Positions 52,608 to 62,387 of a stretch of 64,000 nt of DNA are shown in pieces. The notes under the pieces are model-generated. The model ran no database searches. It was not told the origin of the DNA and saw nothing but the letters and a program-made list of their open reading frames with translations. The stretch lies in NCBI RefSeq assembly GCF_002843355.2, contig NZ_PJAI02000003.1, forward strand, positions 186,001-250,000, written 5' to 3'. The DNA comes from Colwellia echini. Its GTDB lineage: Bacteria > Pseudomonadota > Gammaproteobacteria > Enterobacterales > Alteromonadaceae. A program made the translations under genes and the position numbers. Positions within the stretch are counted from its first letter, which is position 1. Each line of letters opens with the position of its first letter.

Positions 52608-53471
52608 TTAAGTGGTTGGTTTGGGAATGGCGAGATTCACGTATACGTCGAATCTATTTTTTTTCATGTTGATACTCATCGACGGTTTTTTGTTAGCAAG
52701 CGGTGGTGCATAACTTGGTCTTTTCACCACAACGCGGTATTTAGCAAGAGCTAAAGCCGGTTCAAGCAAACCGTCGGCATCAAGATCTTCTCCCACTAAA
52801 GATTGAAAAATGCGCATTTCTTTTTTAACAGCGGCTGATTTTTCACGATGTGGAAACATAGGGTCGAGGTACACCACGTCAGGCTGATTGGCTAAGTTCA
52901 TACTTTCAATTGATGAAGCATGAATAAGCTGCATGTTTTGCGCAATATCACCCACTTCATTATTAAGTTTAGCGCGTTCAATTCCATCATCAAGTAACGC
53001 TGCAACAACCGGCATACGTTCCATTAAGGTTAATTGACAACCTAAGCTGGCTAATACAAAAGCATCTCGACCTAAGCCTGCGGTGGCGTCTAATACGTGT
53101 GGGGTAAAACCATGTTTTAAACCAACCGCTTTAGCAATATCTTGACCACGCCCACCACCAAATTTACGCCTATGAGCAACAGCACCTTCAACAAAATCAA
53201 CTTTGATTGCACCTAACTTTGGCTCGTCTAATTTACATAGCTCAAGTACGTGTTGGTTCATTTGTAATATAAATTCTAATTCTGGTTGCTTACTCGCTGA
53301 GGCAGCATCGCCTATATAGTTAAACTGCCATTTTTTGGCAAGTCGTTTAGCATAATCACTATCTACACTGTCTACATAACCTAAGGCAATATTAGATAGC
53401 GCTTCATTCGAACTTTCTTCATGCTGAAGTATTTCGCTAGAGATTGTTTTAGACGTTTTATTGTTACTCAT
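52608..53471 (-). CDS. rsmJ: 16S rRNA (guanine-1516-N2)-methyltransferase
   Basis: 287 residues, somewhat longer than E. coli RsmJ (250). The SAM-binding motif '[20 protein letters not shown]' (about 128-147), '[17 protein letters not shown]' and the catalytic-type '[23 protein letters not shown]' (about 209-230; 'DPMFP' replaces DPPY) are the RsmJ signature; '[18 protein letters not shown]' precedes the fold. The enzyme methylates G1516 of 16S rRNA with S-adenosylmethionine. The extra length is an N-terminal polar extension of about 30 residues, and the first ATG is the only well placed start. Monocistronic. Confidence 0.93.
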   Translation of the reverse strand: MSNNKTSKTISSEILQHEESSNEALSNIALGYVDSVDSDYAKRLAKKWQFNYIGDAASASKQPELEFILQMNQHVLELCKLDEPKLGAIKVDFVEGAVAHRRKFGGGRGQDIAKAVGLKHGFTPHVLDATAGLGRDAFVLASLGCQLTLMERMPVVAALLDDGIERAKLNNEVGDIAQNMQLIHASSIESMNLANQPDVVYLDPMFPHREKSAAVKKEMRIFQSLVGEDLDADGLLEPALALAKYRVVVKRPSYAPPLANKKPSMSINMKKNRFDVYVNLAIPKPTT

Positions 53472-53851
53472 TGGCTTCCTGTATTTACCTGCGTTAGGTA
53501 ATATTTATTTCATGTGGTAATGATATCGCGCTAATGTTTATGCGTTACGGTTAATGAGATAGTGTGTTGCATTATAAAAGCCGCAGTACATTTTGTCTGT
53601 TATTAACTCGACAAAATGACCGCTTACCTATAATTGATAGTAAAATAGTCATTTTCAGCTGTTTTTTAGAGGTTTTTACTCATAATTTCAACACTAAGCT
53701 ATTAACAAATCGATTGTAATTAGATTAAAATGATGTGGCTATTTAACCTATATTTGGTTAAATATATTGCTTAAGCGTATCACTTTAATATGCAATTTGA
53801 ATAAGCACCTTATTTTTGAGTAAAACTCATAACATAAAACAGGAATAACCT
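53472..53851. promoter_or_regulatory. Divergent control region with several perfect inverted repeats
   Basis: 380 bp between rsmJ and the SSB-like gene, no gene inside. Perfect inverted repeats are TTACCT/AGGTAA (around 53485-53502), CATTTTGTC/GACAAAATG (53589-53597 with 53610-53618) and ATTTAACC/GGTTAAAT (53741-53748 with 53756-53763). None has a T-run, so operator or mRNA-leader roles are more likely than termination. Which gene they control is not clear. Confidence 0.4.
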
Positions 53852-54550
53852 TTGTCATTATCAGATGCCGTTAGTAAACATTCAGTAACACCTAAGCCGC
53901 AACTTTGCGCGGTAACGTTATTGGGAAATTTAGTAGCAACACCGGATATTCGCTATAAAGCCAACCCTGCAACCGCAATAACTGAAATTGTATTAGCGAC
54001 TTCTAGTAAATGGTTAGATAAAAGTACCAATACCTACAAAGAGTGGACCAGCTATCATCATGTTAAAGTAGAGGGTGACTTGGTTGAGCAAGCATTATTA
54101 CACGCTAATAAAGGTGATATTATTTTATTGCATGGTTACCTAAGTAATATTAAACCTGTATCAAGCAATACTACGGCAACACATCAAGATATTGTACACG
54201 CTAATTTTGTGCAAAAATTTCCTAAAGGTTATACTCAAGCCATTAATCAAATTCACTGTAGTGCACTGTTAACCTCAAAACCTAAGTTAATGCTTACTGA
54301 ACAAAATAAGAATATTACCCAAGCCACGGTTGTTATTAACCAACATATTTATGATACCTACAAACAAGCTTGGCAAACTATTTCAGTTGAAAGAGCTATT
54401 CACGCTTGGGGCAAACAAGCAGAATATTTGGCTGAAAATGGCGACATTGGCGACGAACTGATGATTGAAGGTAGGTTAAGTTATACCAATGGCGCAAGTA
54501 AAGATCAGTTTATTGAAGCAAAGAATGTACATTTGTTTGCTTCAACATAA
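53852..54550 (+). CDS. Two-OB-fold single-stranded-DNA-binding-like protein
   Basis: 232 residues from TTG 53852 with AGGA ten bases upstream; there is no ATG before the fold. Residues ~20-115 are an SSB-type OB fold: 'VTLLGNLVATPDIRYKAN', 'TEIVLATSSKWLD', 'SYHHVKVEGDLVEQA', 'GDIILLHGYLSN'. A second, more diverged OB fold covers ~130-230 and ends 'MIEGRLSYTNGASKDQFIEAK'-like. The acidic C-terminal tip of replicative SSB (DDDIPF) is missing, so it does not look like the main SSB. A role in plasmid-like, repair or RNA-binding processes is possible. It is followed 59 bp later by a large membrane protein, without evident functional link. Confidence 0.75.
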   Translation: MSLSDAVSKHSVTPKPQLCAVTLLGNLVATPDIRYKANPATAITEIVLATSSKWLDKSTNTYKEWTSYHHVKVEGDLVEQALLHANKGDIILLHGYLSNIKPVSSNTTATHQDIVHANFVQKFPKGYTQAINQIHCSALLTSKPKLMLTEQNKNITQATVVINQHIYDTYKQAWQTISVERAIHAWGKQAEYLAENGDIGDELMIEGRLSYTNGASKDQFIEAKNVHLFAST

Positions 54551-54609
54551 AGTAAAAATTAGCACCACGTGAGCTAAAAATAACAATAAAATTAGTAATT
54601 GAACTATGG

Positions 54610-57015
54610 ATGACTCAATTAATGCTTACATTACGAAAACTTAAAATACGGCGCACAAATATTTTATCTTGCTTACTATTATTCGTTAGCGGTTTAATAA
54701 GTGCCGCAGACAATAGTACTGTAGGGAATAGCTTAATAAGTAAGAGCTTAGTAGAAAATACCGATACCTCTAACCAATATGTATTAGAGAAAATAGCTCA
54801 AGCACCGCAATTAAAAACAGCGAATAATCAGTGGTTGTTATTAGAAAAAGCAGGCAATAACCAGCATTATTATTTGGCCAATCAGCAAGGTGAAATTTAT
54901 CAGTTAGATCAACTTGATGCTAATAATACCGCGTTATTACTTGATATAAAGCGCCTTACTCAAGAAAACTCTCTGCTAAAACTTACTGCTTTTACCTTAC
55001 ATCCTAATTTTTCATTACGCGACCAACCAGGTTATGGCCTTTTTTACACCGCGCATGTAGAAAAAAACAATACCAAGCAAACTAATCGCTTACACGAACC
55101 ATCAATTAAACAACAAATTGATTTTGATGCGGTTGTTACTGAATGGCAGTTAACACTAGGTAATAAAATTGATCTAACAAGCCGTCGAGAAATACTAAAA
55201 GTAGCAATTCCTTCAGCAAATAATAGTATTAAACAATTAAGTTTTAATCCGCACAGTACCTTTTGGGACGAAGATTTTGCGCAGCTTTATATCGCTATTG
55301 ATCAACACCCATCACTAAAAGAATACCCGTTATATTCTGGTGTTATTTTACGTATTCTTCCTAAAAAGTTGCCATTAGCAAATTATAGCGTGCCGCAGGA
55401 CAATCCTTTTTTAAAGCATGCAAAAATAGCAGAGCCAATTTACGTGTTAGGTACAGGTCAAATAAAACAATTTATTTGGCCTGACAAATACTCCAATAAA
55501 ATACTAATTTCTCATCAGTACACAACTGATAGTAGATCACATAATCATGAAATACATAGTGTATCGTATGCTTATGGCGGTGAAGATTGGCGCAAGCAAG
55601 CACCCGATAAATTTTTATTCAAAAAGATAAATTCAAGCAATATTTCAAGTCAAAGTTTAAGACAGAGTTCAGATCAAAGTTTAAGACAGAGTTCAGATCA
55701 AAGTTCAGGTCAAATTTCAAAGCCAAGCGCTAATTCAACCTCACCTAAAACCCCAATTATATATACAAATTTATTAACCTATCATGGCGAGGATGTACCT
55801 ACATTACGTAATAAATTATTGTTTCTTAGCCAAGAAAATCAACAATGGCAACTTAGCTCATTATCCAGCAATAAAAAAACAGCTAGTTTAACTGATAATA
55901 TTGATCCCCAAAACATGCCCGCAATAGCCGTAGAATGGCAAATCCCAGCAACAAATATCAATGCCAAAAAACTTTCTTTATATCAAGATAATCGAGGCGA
56001 ACTACTTTTTTTTAATGAAGCTTCAGGGGCCATTTATCAATTATTTCAAAAGGATGAAATTAGGCATTTAGAGCAAGACAAAGTGTCTGTTCAACAAAGT
56101 GGCGTAGGTGGTGTTGCTTTATTTTTTATCTTGGTTTCTGGCTTGTTAAGCAGTTATATTTTTTACCAAGTAAAAGTACAAAAACGAACCGCTAAATCCT
56201 TAATACGCAGAGAATATTCAGGGATTAAATTAACGGATGATACCTTAGCGTTAAACTTATTTAGGCGACACCAGAAAAAAGCTGAAACAGTGTTGGAGTT
56301 GGTTGATGTTGTTCAATGTCAGGTTTTAATTGGAGACTCTACAATAGCGACGCTTGGCTCAAGCTCGACAAAAGGCTTTAACGATCAGCAAGAACAAGAA
56401 CTACGGGCGTTATTTCATAACGAACAAGTATTAAAAATGGTTGATGGTAAAGTTCGACGTATTAGCTTAATTATTAATACGCGTGATAAAAATAACTATA
56501 TTGATAGTTACGTCATTTGTTTATATATGCGAAGAGGTAGCGACAGATTAACCAAACAAAGTTACTTTGAAGTCGTTGATGATGTTATTGATTGGTGTTG
56601 GTATTTTTCCGAGCAATTTAATAGTGAACAAACTGGGCAACGCATTTTTAAGCCGAAATTAACCGCTGACGATATCGCCAGAGCCGATCATAAAACCCAT
56701 GATGTTACGCCATTACATGCACAAGCGGCGAAAGTTAGGCCGACCGTACAACTTCAACATGCTAAGCAAGAGACATTAAATCCCGAAGAATTAGGTCCCG
56801 AAGAATTAAGCCCCGAAAAACAATCTAGCCTTGAAGAATGTGATAGTGATTTAAAAGATGTTTCACATCAAGAAACTCAATTAGTGTATGATCTGGAAAA
56901 ACTTATTGAGTTAAAGCAACAAGGCTTTTTAACGGCTAAAGAATTTAAACAAGCCAAAACAGCTTTATTACAAGCCCAACACTTAAATAATCCAGATAAA
57001 ACAGACGACTCCTAG
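54610..57015 (+). CDS. Exported propeller-like protein with TM helix and SHOCT-like tail
   Basis: 801 residues. A signal sequence ends near 'LISAADN' (about 36). Residues ~50-490 resemble a glucose/sorbosone-dehydrogenase-type propeller ('LTAFTLHPNF', 'GYGLFYTAHVE', 'EIHSVSYAYGGEDW'), but catalytic His and PQQ contacts are not clear. A single membrane helix follows at about 500-522 ('GGVALFFILVSGLLSSYIFYQ' region), then a cytoplasmic domain (about 535-690) and a SHOCT-like hairpin 'LEKLIELKQQGFLTAKEFKQAKTALL' at the end (quoted in blocks). Two low-complexity repeats interrupt the chain: a Ser/Gln-rich one near 347-370 and 'PEELGPEELSPE' near 727. Function unknown. Confidence 0.65.
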   Translation: MTQLMLTLRKLKIRRTNILSCLLLFVSGLISAADNSTVGNSLISKSLVENTDTSNQYVLEKIAQAPQLKTANNQWLLLEKAGNNQHYYLANQQGEIYQLDQLDANNTALLLDIKRLTQENSLLKLTAFTLHPNFSLRDQPGYGLFYTAHVEKNNTKQTNRLHEPSIKQQIDFDAVVTEWQLTLGNKIDLTSRREILKVAIPSANNSIKQLSFNPHSTFWDEDFAQLYIAIDQHPSLKEYPLYSGVILRILPKKLPLANYSVPQDNPFLKHAKIAEPIYVLGTGQIKQFIWPDKYSNKILISHQYTTDSRSHNHEIHSVSYAYGGEDWRKQAPDKFLFKKINSSNISSQSLRQSSDQSLRQSSDQSSGQISKPSANSTSPKTPIIYTNLLTYHGEDVPTLRNKLLFLSQENQQWQLSSLSSNKKTASLTDNIDPQNMPAIAVEWQIPATNINAKKLSLYQDNRGELLFFNEASGAIYQLFQKDEIRHLEQDKVSVQQSGVGGVALFFILVSGLLSSYIFYQVKVQKRTAKSLIRREYSGIKLTDDTLALNLFRRHQKKAETVLELVDVVQCQVLIGDSTIATLGSSSTKGFNDQQEQELRALFHNEQVLKMVDGKVRRISLIINTRDKNNYIDSYVICLYMRRGSDRLTKQSYFEVVDDVIDWCWYFSEQFNSEQTGQRIFKPKLTADDIARADHKTHDVTPLHAQAAKVRPTVQLQHAKQETLNPEELGPEELSPEKQSSLEECDSDLKDVSHQETQLVYDLEKLIELKQQGFLTAKEFKQAKTALLQAQHLNNPDKTDDS
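55651..55710 (+). repeat. In-frame 24-bp tandem repeat in the propeller-TM gene
   Basis: The unit starting CAAAGTTTAAGACAGAG is present twice exactly (55651-55674, 55675-55698) with a third partial copy, coding for repeats of 'QSLRQSSD'. Being a multiple of three, copy-number changes alter only the length of a Ser/Gln linker. Confidence 0.9.
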
Positions 57016-57062
57016 TATTGTCTACGTATGTAAGGTGTGTTTACTAAAAGTGTTTTTAATTT

Positions 57063-57875
57063 ATGCTAACTAAATTAGTTCGACTACTTTCCCACAAACG
57101 AACCATTAACATATTAGCGAGCCTTATTATGATAATGGTTATCGTGATTTGCTTTATGCAATGGTTATCGCTGTCACCAAACACTACTCAACTATTCACG
57201 CCCGCACAGATAACCGCAACTGAAAATAACAGTACCCCAAGCGCAGCTACGGTAACTGAAGACTCAAACAGTTTTAATTTACAACAGTGGGTAATTAACA
57301 TAGCTCAGCAGCTTAACTGGCAAAATGCCGATAAATCTTTGTTTTTTAATGTTGTTATATTATTTAGCTTTTTATCAATAGCGACCAGTATTGGCTTACC
57401 TAGGCAAATAGCGGCTTTTGTAGCGGGTATTAATTTAGGCGTGTTATATGGGGTTATACTGGCAACCCTAGCGACAACGCTAGGTTGTTTAATTACCTTT
57501 AGTGTGTCGCGATATTTATTAAGCGATAAAGTTGCCCGTAAATACCCAACTAAAATAGCAAGCCTATCTAAATTTTTAGGTGAACAAACATTTTTAAAAG
57601 CCTTGGTGATCCGTATATTTCCGCTTGGCAGTAACTTTTTAACCAATATTATTGCCGGTGTCAGTAAAATTTCCATGACCGCTTATGTTAGTGGTTCTTT
57701 TGTAGGCTTTATTCCACAAATGCTTATTTTTTCATTAGCTGGTAGTGGCATAAGTTTAGGGGCAAAAAATGAACTTATTGCTAGTGCATTCCTCTTTATT
57801 ATTGCTTTGCTGCTTTCCGCTTATATGTATAAAAAACATAAACAAAAAAACGACACTGTTAAAGAAAGCGTTTAA
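57063..57875 (+). CDS. TVP38/TMEM64 (VTT-domain) membrane protein
   Basis: 270 residues. First membrane helix about 15-35, a polar periplasmic loop, then the VTT/DedA-like core: 'LPRQIAAFVAGINLGVLYGVILATLATTLGCLITFSVSRYLL' (two helices and the conserved Gly-rich re-entrant loop; read in pieces), 'LVIRIFPLGSNFLTNIIAGVSKI' and 'YVSGSFVGFIPQMLIFSLAGSGI'. VTT-domain proteins act in lipid scrambling and envelope homeostasis. RIFP...N is the typical conserved Arg-Pro motif. It converges with the NYN gene, with only 15 bp between stops. Confidence 0.88.
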   Translation: MLTKLVRLLSHKRTINILASLIMIMVIVICFMQWLSLSPNTTQLFTPAQITATENNSTPSAATVTEDSNSFNLQQWVINIAQQLNWQNADKSLFFNVVILFSFLSIATSIGLPRQIAAFVAGINLGVLYGVILATLATTLGCLITFSVSRYLLSDKVARKYPTKIASLSKFLGEQTFLKALVIRIFPLGSNFLTNIIAGVSKISMTAYVSGSFVGFIPQMLIFSLAGSGISLGAKNELIASAFLFIIALLLSAYMYKKHKQKNDTVKESV

Positions 57876-57890
57876 TTTATGTTTAGACCT

Positions 57891-58364
57891 TTATAAAAGT
57901 AAGCTCTGCTCAATTTTATGATGCACATCTGTTGCTTCAATTAATGATTTTGCTGTTAATCCTTCAACGCTATACACCTCAGTGGTTACGCCATATTTTT
58001 CTTTTACTTTTAAAAGTAGTCGGTCGAAATCGCCATCGCCTGAGAGCAATATCACGGTATCAACGTCTGCTGCAGCTTCCATTATGTCGATAGTAATACC
58101 AACATCCCAATCGCCTTTGGCTGAACCATCTTTGCGTTGAATATAAGGTTTTAGTTTTACCTCAAAGCCTATATGTCGCAGCGCTTTTTGAAATTTTTGC
58201 TGTTGATCATCACTACGCTGAATCGCATAAGCGTTAGCAATTGTAATATCACCTTGCGCCATCAGCTCTTGCCACAATAAGCGGTAATTAAACTGCTTAG
58301 CAAATGCATCACGCGTGGTGTAATAAATATTTTGTACATCAACAAATACGGCAATTTTTTTCAA
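57891..58364 (-). CDS. NYN-domain (LabA/DUF88-type) protein
   Basis: 157 residues, a single PIN-like NYN domain (PF01936). The acidic active-site pattern is visible: 'VFVDVQNIYYT' (D9, N12 region), 'GDWDVGITIDIMEAA' (about 93-107) and 'TVILLSGDGDFDRLL' (about 112-126). Such domains are metal-dependent RNases or nucleotide-binding folds; the LabA/YaiI-type subgroup has unknown targets. No partner domain (HTH, LOTUS) is attached. It is divergent from plsB with a 148-bp shared upstream region. Confidence 0.88.
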   Translation of the reverse strand: MKKIAVFVDVQNIYYTTRDAFAKQFNYRLLWQELMAQGDITIANAYAIQRSDDQQQKFQKALRHIGFEVKLKPYIQRKDGSAKGDWDVGITIDIMEAAADVDTVILLSGDGDFDRLLLKVKEKYGVTTEVYSVEGLTAKSLIEATDVHHKIEQSLLL

Positions 58365-58512
58365 AGCTTAGCTCCAGTTAAAAAGAAATTCATCGGTCAA
58401 TAAATAAAATGTTTTTATAAACGCACAGCTTACTACAAACCAAGACAATATTATCCAATGATGCTAAAATCCCGTTTATATAATCGTTCGTGAATAATCT
58501 GAGCAATACAAA

Positions 58513-60948
58513 ATGTTAGTCTTACGTTCTTTTTTTTATTTTTTATTAAAACTTCCACTTAAGTTTCTGGTTCGCTGCAAAATAATTACTGACAGTCAAA
58601 CAATTACTGAGCAACCTAAACAACCTATTTTTTACATTGTATTACGTAAATCAGCATCTGATTTATTGACATTGCAACGTGCCTGTAAAAAGCAAAACTT
58701 GCCTGATCCTCTCGGCCAAGTCACCATAAACGGGGCAACGTTTGATCGCACTTTCTGCATTGAAAATCCAACTCCTATTTTCTCGTGGCGAAAAGCTTGT
58801 AAAACCACAGCTACTACACAGGGTTTAGCATTGTTAAACCAACATGTACTAGATGAAAACCTTGATGCGAAACTCATTCCTGCTAATTTAATTTGGGGAA
58901 AAATGCCGACTAAAGAGCGTCGTAATCTTAATATTGGCACCTTAATCGCCGATCAAGAATCACCTAGTTGGTTACGCAAATTTTTCATCGTGTTGTTTTT
59001 AGGTCGTGATACTTTGGTTCGCTTTAGTGAATCTTTTTCGTTCAGAGAGATTACCGACGATCATGGCAGTGATGAAACCGCAGTACACAAGTTCTTACGA
59101 GTAGCTCGTTTTCATTTTCATCGCCAAACTATCGCCGCTAAAGGCCCTAGATTAATGCATCGTAAGCAAATGTTTACCGCCTTATTTGCCAATCCATCAA
59201 TCAAGCGAATGATCAGTGACGAAGCTAAAAACAAAAAAGTTTCCGAAGCTGAAATTAAGAAACAAGCCTTAGCAATAATGGATGAAATTGCCGGTGATTA
59301 CAGCGTGTCTTGGGTACGTTTTGGTGAGGTAATTTTGCATTGGTTATGGGCGCGGTTATACAGTGCTATTAATGTAAGTAACGCCAAGGTATTACGTAAA
59401 CTAGCGCAAGAAGGCCATGAAATTATTTATGTGCCTTGTCATCGCAGCCATATGGATTATTTATTACTTTCGTATGTATTAATTCAAGAAGGATTAGTTA
59501 TGCCACGTATTGCTGCGGGTATTAACTTAAACTTCTGGCCTGCTGGAACAGTGTTTAGAAAAGCCGGAGCCTTTTTTATTCGTCGTAGTTTTGGCGGTAA
59601 CCGTTTATATTCAACTATTTTCCGTGAGTATTTAGGCTTACTTTTTGAACGTGGTTACAGCGTTAAGTACTATACCGAAGGTGGTCGTAGCCGAACTGGA
59701 CGCTTATTAGCACCAAAAACAGGTATGCTTGCTATGAGCATTCAAAGCTTACTTCGTGGTATAGACAGACCACTCACCTTAGTACCTGTATATCTAGGTT
59801 ATGAACATGTAATGGAAGTAGGTACTTACCACAAAGAATTAAGTGGCAGTGAGAAAAAAAGTGAATCTATCTTTGGCGTACTTAAAGCAATAAAAAGCTT
59901 ACGTAACTACGGTAACGGTTATGTAAACTTTGGCGAGCCAATGAATATTAATGAGTTTCTCAACAACGAAGTGCCAAATTGGAAAGAAGCGATTGATCCA
60001 ATAGACCCACAAAAACCAACATGGCTAACTCCTACGGTTAATGGTCTTGCTGAAAAAGTAATGGAAAATATCAATAAAAGTGCAGCATTAAATGGCGTTG
60101 CCTTGATTGCTTTAATTTTACAAGCCAGCAAAAACAAAGCCTTGTCTAAGCTTGAATTAGAAACACAACTCGATTTTTTCTTAAACATACAACGCCAAGC
60201 GCCATTTAGTAAGCAATTAACCGTACCTGAAGAAACTGCTGCTGAGTTAATAGCGCATGTTATTTCACTGAACAAGGTAACTGTTACAGAAGACAGTTTT
60301 GGCAGCATAGTGTCGCTTTCTGAAACAGCAAACCTGGAAATGCGTTATTACCGAAATAATATCTTACATACCTACGTAGTGCCTGCCTTAGTATGTCGTT
60401 TACTAGATAAACACAATAAAATAAATCAAAATGACTTGGTTACTAAAGTACAAATGTTAGCTGCATTATTAAAAGAAGATTTATACCTTTATCAAGATGC
60501 CAAGCAAATTGAAAAGCAAACATTGCACATTTTAACCGTGTTAGAAAGTATGGAAATAACTAAACAAAGTAAAGCCGGATTCTGGTCACTTTCAGATAAT
60601 ATACATCAACTTAGCCAAGTACACGCTATGGCTGAATGTGTTGACGAAAGCTTGCAGCGTTTAGCTATTGTTACTTCTTTAGCAAGCCGTTTAGCACCGA
60701 TAAGTAAACGTGATTTAGAAACTAAAGTTGTTGCTATTGCACAACGATTATCGGTATTAAATAATATTAATGCGGCTGAGTTTATTGATAAACGCGCGCA
60801 ATCAACCTTGATATCCACTATTCGTGAACAAGGTTATATTAGTATTAATGACGAGGGATTATTAGTAACTGAGCACAGTATGGTTGAAATGAAAGCAACC
60901 GTTGTTAACTTGGTTGATATTGAAGTGTTGCAAAGCATTGCCCGTTAA
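58513..60948 (+). CDS. plsB: Glycerol-3-phosphate 1-O-acyltransferase
   Basis: 811 residues, the length of E. coli PlsB (about 807). The acyltransferase motif I is 'VPCHRSHMDYLLLSY' with H310-x4-D315; motif II 'GAFFIRRSFGGN', motif III 'YYTEGGRSRTGRLLAPKTGML' (in parts) and motif IV 'LVPVYLGYEHV' follow in order. An N-terminal helical domain of about 290 residues and a C-terminal domain of about 300 residues complete the family layout. It transfers acyl chains from acyl-ACP or acyl-CoA to sn-1 of glycerol-3-phosphate at the inner membrane, the first step of phospholipid synthesis. A strong terminator ends the gene. Monocistronic. Confidence 0.96.
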   Translation: MLVLRSFFYFLLKLPLKFLVRCKIITDSQTITEQPKQPIFYIVLRKSASDLLTLQRACKKQNLPDPLGQVTINGATFDRTFCIENPTPIFSWRKACKTTATTQGLALLNQHVLDENLDAKLIPANLIWGKMPTKERRNLNIGTLIADQESPSWLRKFFIVLFLGRDTLVRFSESFSFREITDDHGSDETAVHKFLRVARFHFHRQTIAAKGPRLMHRKQMFTALFANPSIKRMISDEAKNKKVSEAEIKKQALAIMDEIAGDYSVSWVRFGEVILHWLWARLYSAINVSNAKVLRKLAQEGHEIIYVPCHRSHMDYLLLSYVLIQEGLVMPRIAAGINLNFWPAGTVFRKAGAFFIRRSFGGNRLYSTIFREYLGLLFERGYSVKYYTEGGRSRTGRLLAPKTGMLAMSIQSLLRGIDRPLTLVPVYLGYEHVMEVGTYHKELSGSEKKSESIFGVLKAIKSLRNYGNGYVNFGEPMNINEFLNNEVPNWKEAIDPIDPQKPTWLTPTVNGLAEKVMENINKSAALNGVALIALILQASKNKALSKLELETQLDFFLNIQRQAPFSKQLTVPEETAAELIAHVISLNKVTVTEDSFGSIVSLSETANLEMRYYRNNILHTYVVPALVCRLLDKHNKINQNDLVTKVQMLAALLKEDLYLYQDAKQIEKQTLHILTVLESMEITKQSKAGFWSLSDNIHQLSQVHAMAECVDESLQRLAIVTSLASRLAPISKRDLETKVVAIAQRLSVLNNINAAEFIDKRAQSTLISTIREQGYISINDEGLLVTEHSMVEMKATVVNLVDIEVLQSIAR

Positions 60949-61021
60949 AACGTCAAAGCCAGGTGTTAACTCTGTATAAAAAAGAGATACAGCAGGATGA
61001 TACTTGGTAAATTCAATATTC

Positions 61022-61060
61022 AAAAAAACACCACTACGTTTTAACTAGTGGTGTTTTTTT
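61022..61060. terminator. Bidirectional terminator between plsB and dctM
   Basis: AAAAAAACACCACTA (61022-61036) pairs with TAGTGGTGTTTTTTT (61046-61060) around a 9-nt loop: 15 bp with A and T tracts on both sides. It stops transcription from both the convergent plsB and TRAP operons. Confidence 0.95.
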
Positions 61061-61109
61061 AGCTCAAATTAAACCTGGTTAGACATGAGCCTAATGCATT
61101 TGATTAAGT

Positions 61110-62387
61110 TTACATTATTAAGTGCTCAGGAAAACTCAATATCAACAACAGTACAATTATCTGCATAATAACAAAAGGAATTACACCTTTATAAATAGTG
61201 GTTGTTTTCATCCATTTTGGCGCAACGCCTTTTAAATAGAATAAACTAAAGCCAAAGGGCGGTGTTAAAAATGAGGTTTGTAAATTCATTGAAATTAATA
61301 TCGCAAACCACACTAAATTAATATCTAAGGCGATAGCGACGGGTAATAAAATAGGTACCACCAAAAAAGCTATTTCAATAAAGTCGATAAAGAAACCCAA
61401 AAGAAGAATAGCGAGCATAGCGATAATAATAAAAGTCCATTTTCCGCCCGACATATCTAAAAAGAAATCTTCAATTATATATTCACTGCCTGAGTAACTA
61501 AATACCATGGCAAATGCGGTTGCGCCAATAAGTACTGCGAATACCATTGAGGTAACTTTAACGGTTTCTTTTGATATTTCATGTAACTTACTAAGCGAAA
61601 ATGTACCGTAAAACATTGATAACATTATCGCCCCAACAGCGCCAATGGCCGAAGATTCAGTGGGTGTTGCAACGCCCGAAAAAATTGAGCCTAATACCAC
61701 GAGAATAAGTACCAAAGGCGGTACAATATCTTTTAACGCTTGTACCATCAATTCACGTTTACTTTCTGTAACTTCAATCGGCGGCATTAGATCAGGTTTT
61801 ATTTGACCTAAAACTAAAATATATAAAGTATAAAAAATAACAAGTAACATGCCCGGTATCACCGCAGCTTGAAATAAATCTCCTACTGGCACGCCCATTA
61901 CATCACCTAATATAATCAAAATGATAGACGGTGGAATTATTTGCCCTAAGGTGCCTGATGCGCAAATGACACCTGCGGCCGTGGGCTGGTGATAATTATT
62001 TTTTAACATCACTGGTAAAGATATTACCCCCATAGCCACCACACTTGCGCCAACAACACCTGTTGAAGCCGCAAGTAGAGTACCAACAATAATAGTGGAA
62101 ATTGCAACACCACCTGAAATACCGCCAAATAGTTTTGCTGATGATTCTAATAACCGCTCAGCCAAACCTGTTTTTTGCAGCACAATGCCCATGAAAATGA
62201 ACATTGGCACAGCCATCAATATGGTGTTTTTCATAATCGACATGATGCGATAAGGCATAAAAGCGAAGAGGTCAACTCCTAACACTGCAACGCCAACAAT
62301 AAGAGATACACCGGCAAAGGTAAAAGCAACCGAATAACCTAGAAATAAACAAAAAAGTGCGACAACAAATAAAACTAAACCAGTCAT
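61110..62387 (-). CDS. dctM: TRAP transporter large permease subunit
   Basis: 425 residues with about 12 membrane segments, the usual DctM size. Family landmarks: 'FMGIVLQKTGLAERLLES', 'GTLGQIIPPSIILIILGDVMGVPVGDLF', 'GVATPTESSAIGAVGAI' and 'NLQTSFLTPPFGFSLFYLKG' near the C-terminus (short quotations of each). With DctQ and the periplasmic binding protein it imports organic acids using the sodium gradient. ATG overlaps the dctQ stop by one base as TAATG, showing translational coupling. Substrate cannot be told; C-terminal 'TPPFGF' is general. Confidence 0.95.
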   Translation of the reverse strand: MTGLVLFVVALFCLFLGYSVAFTFAGVSLIVGVAVLGVDLFAFMPYRIMSIMKNTILMAVPMFIFMGIVLQKTGLAERLLESSAKLFGGISGGVAISTIIVGTLLAASTGVVGASVVAMGVISLPVMLKNNYHQPTAAGVICASGTLGQIIPPSIILIILGDVMGVPVGDLFQAAVIPGMLLVIFYTLYILVLGQIKPDLMPPIEVTESKRELMVQALKDIVPPLVLILVVLGSIFSGVATPTESSAIGAVGAIMLSMFYGTFSLSKLHEISKETVKVTSMVFAVLIGATAFAMVFSYSGSEYIIEDFFLDMSGGKWTFIIIAMLAILLLGFFIDFIEIAFLVVPILLPVAIALDINLVWFAILISMNLQTSFLTPPFGFSLFYLKGVAPKWMKTTTIYKGVIPFVIMQIIVLLLILSFPEHLIM

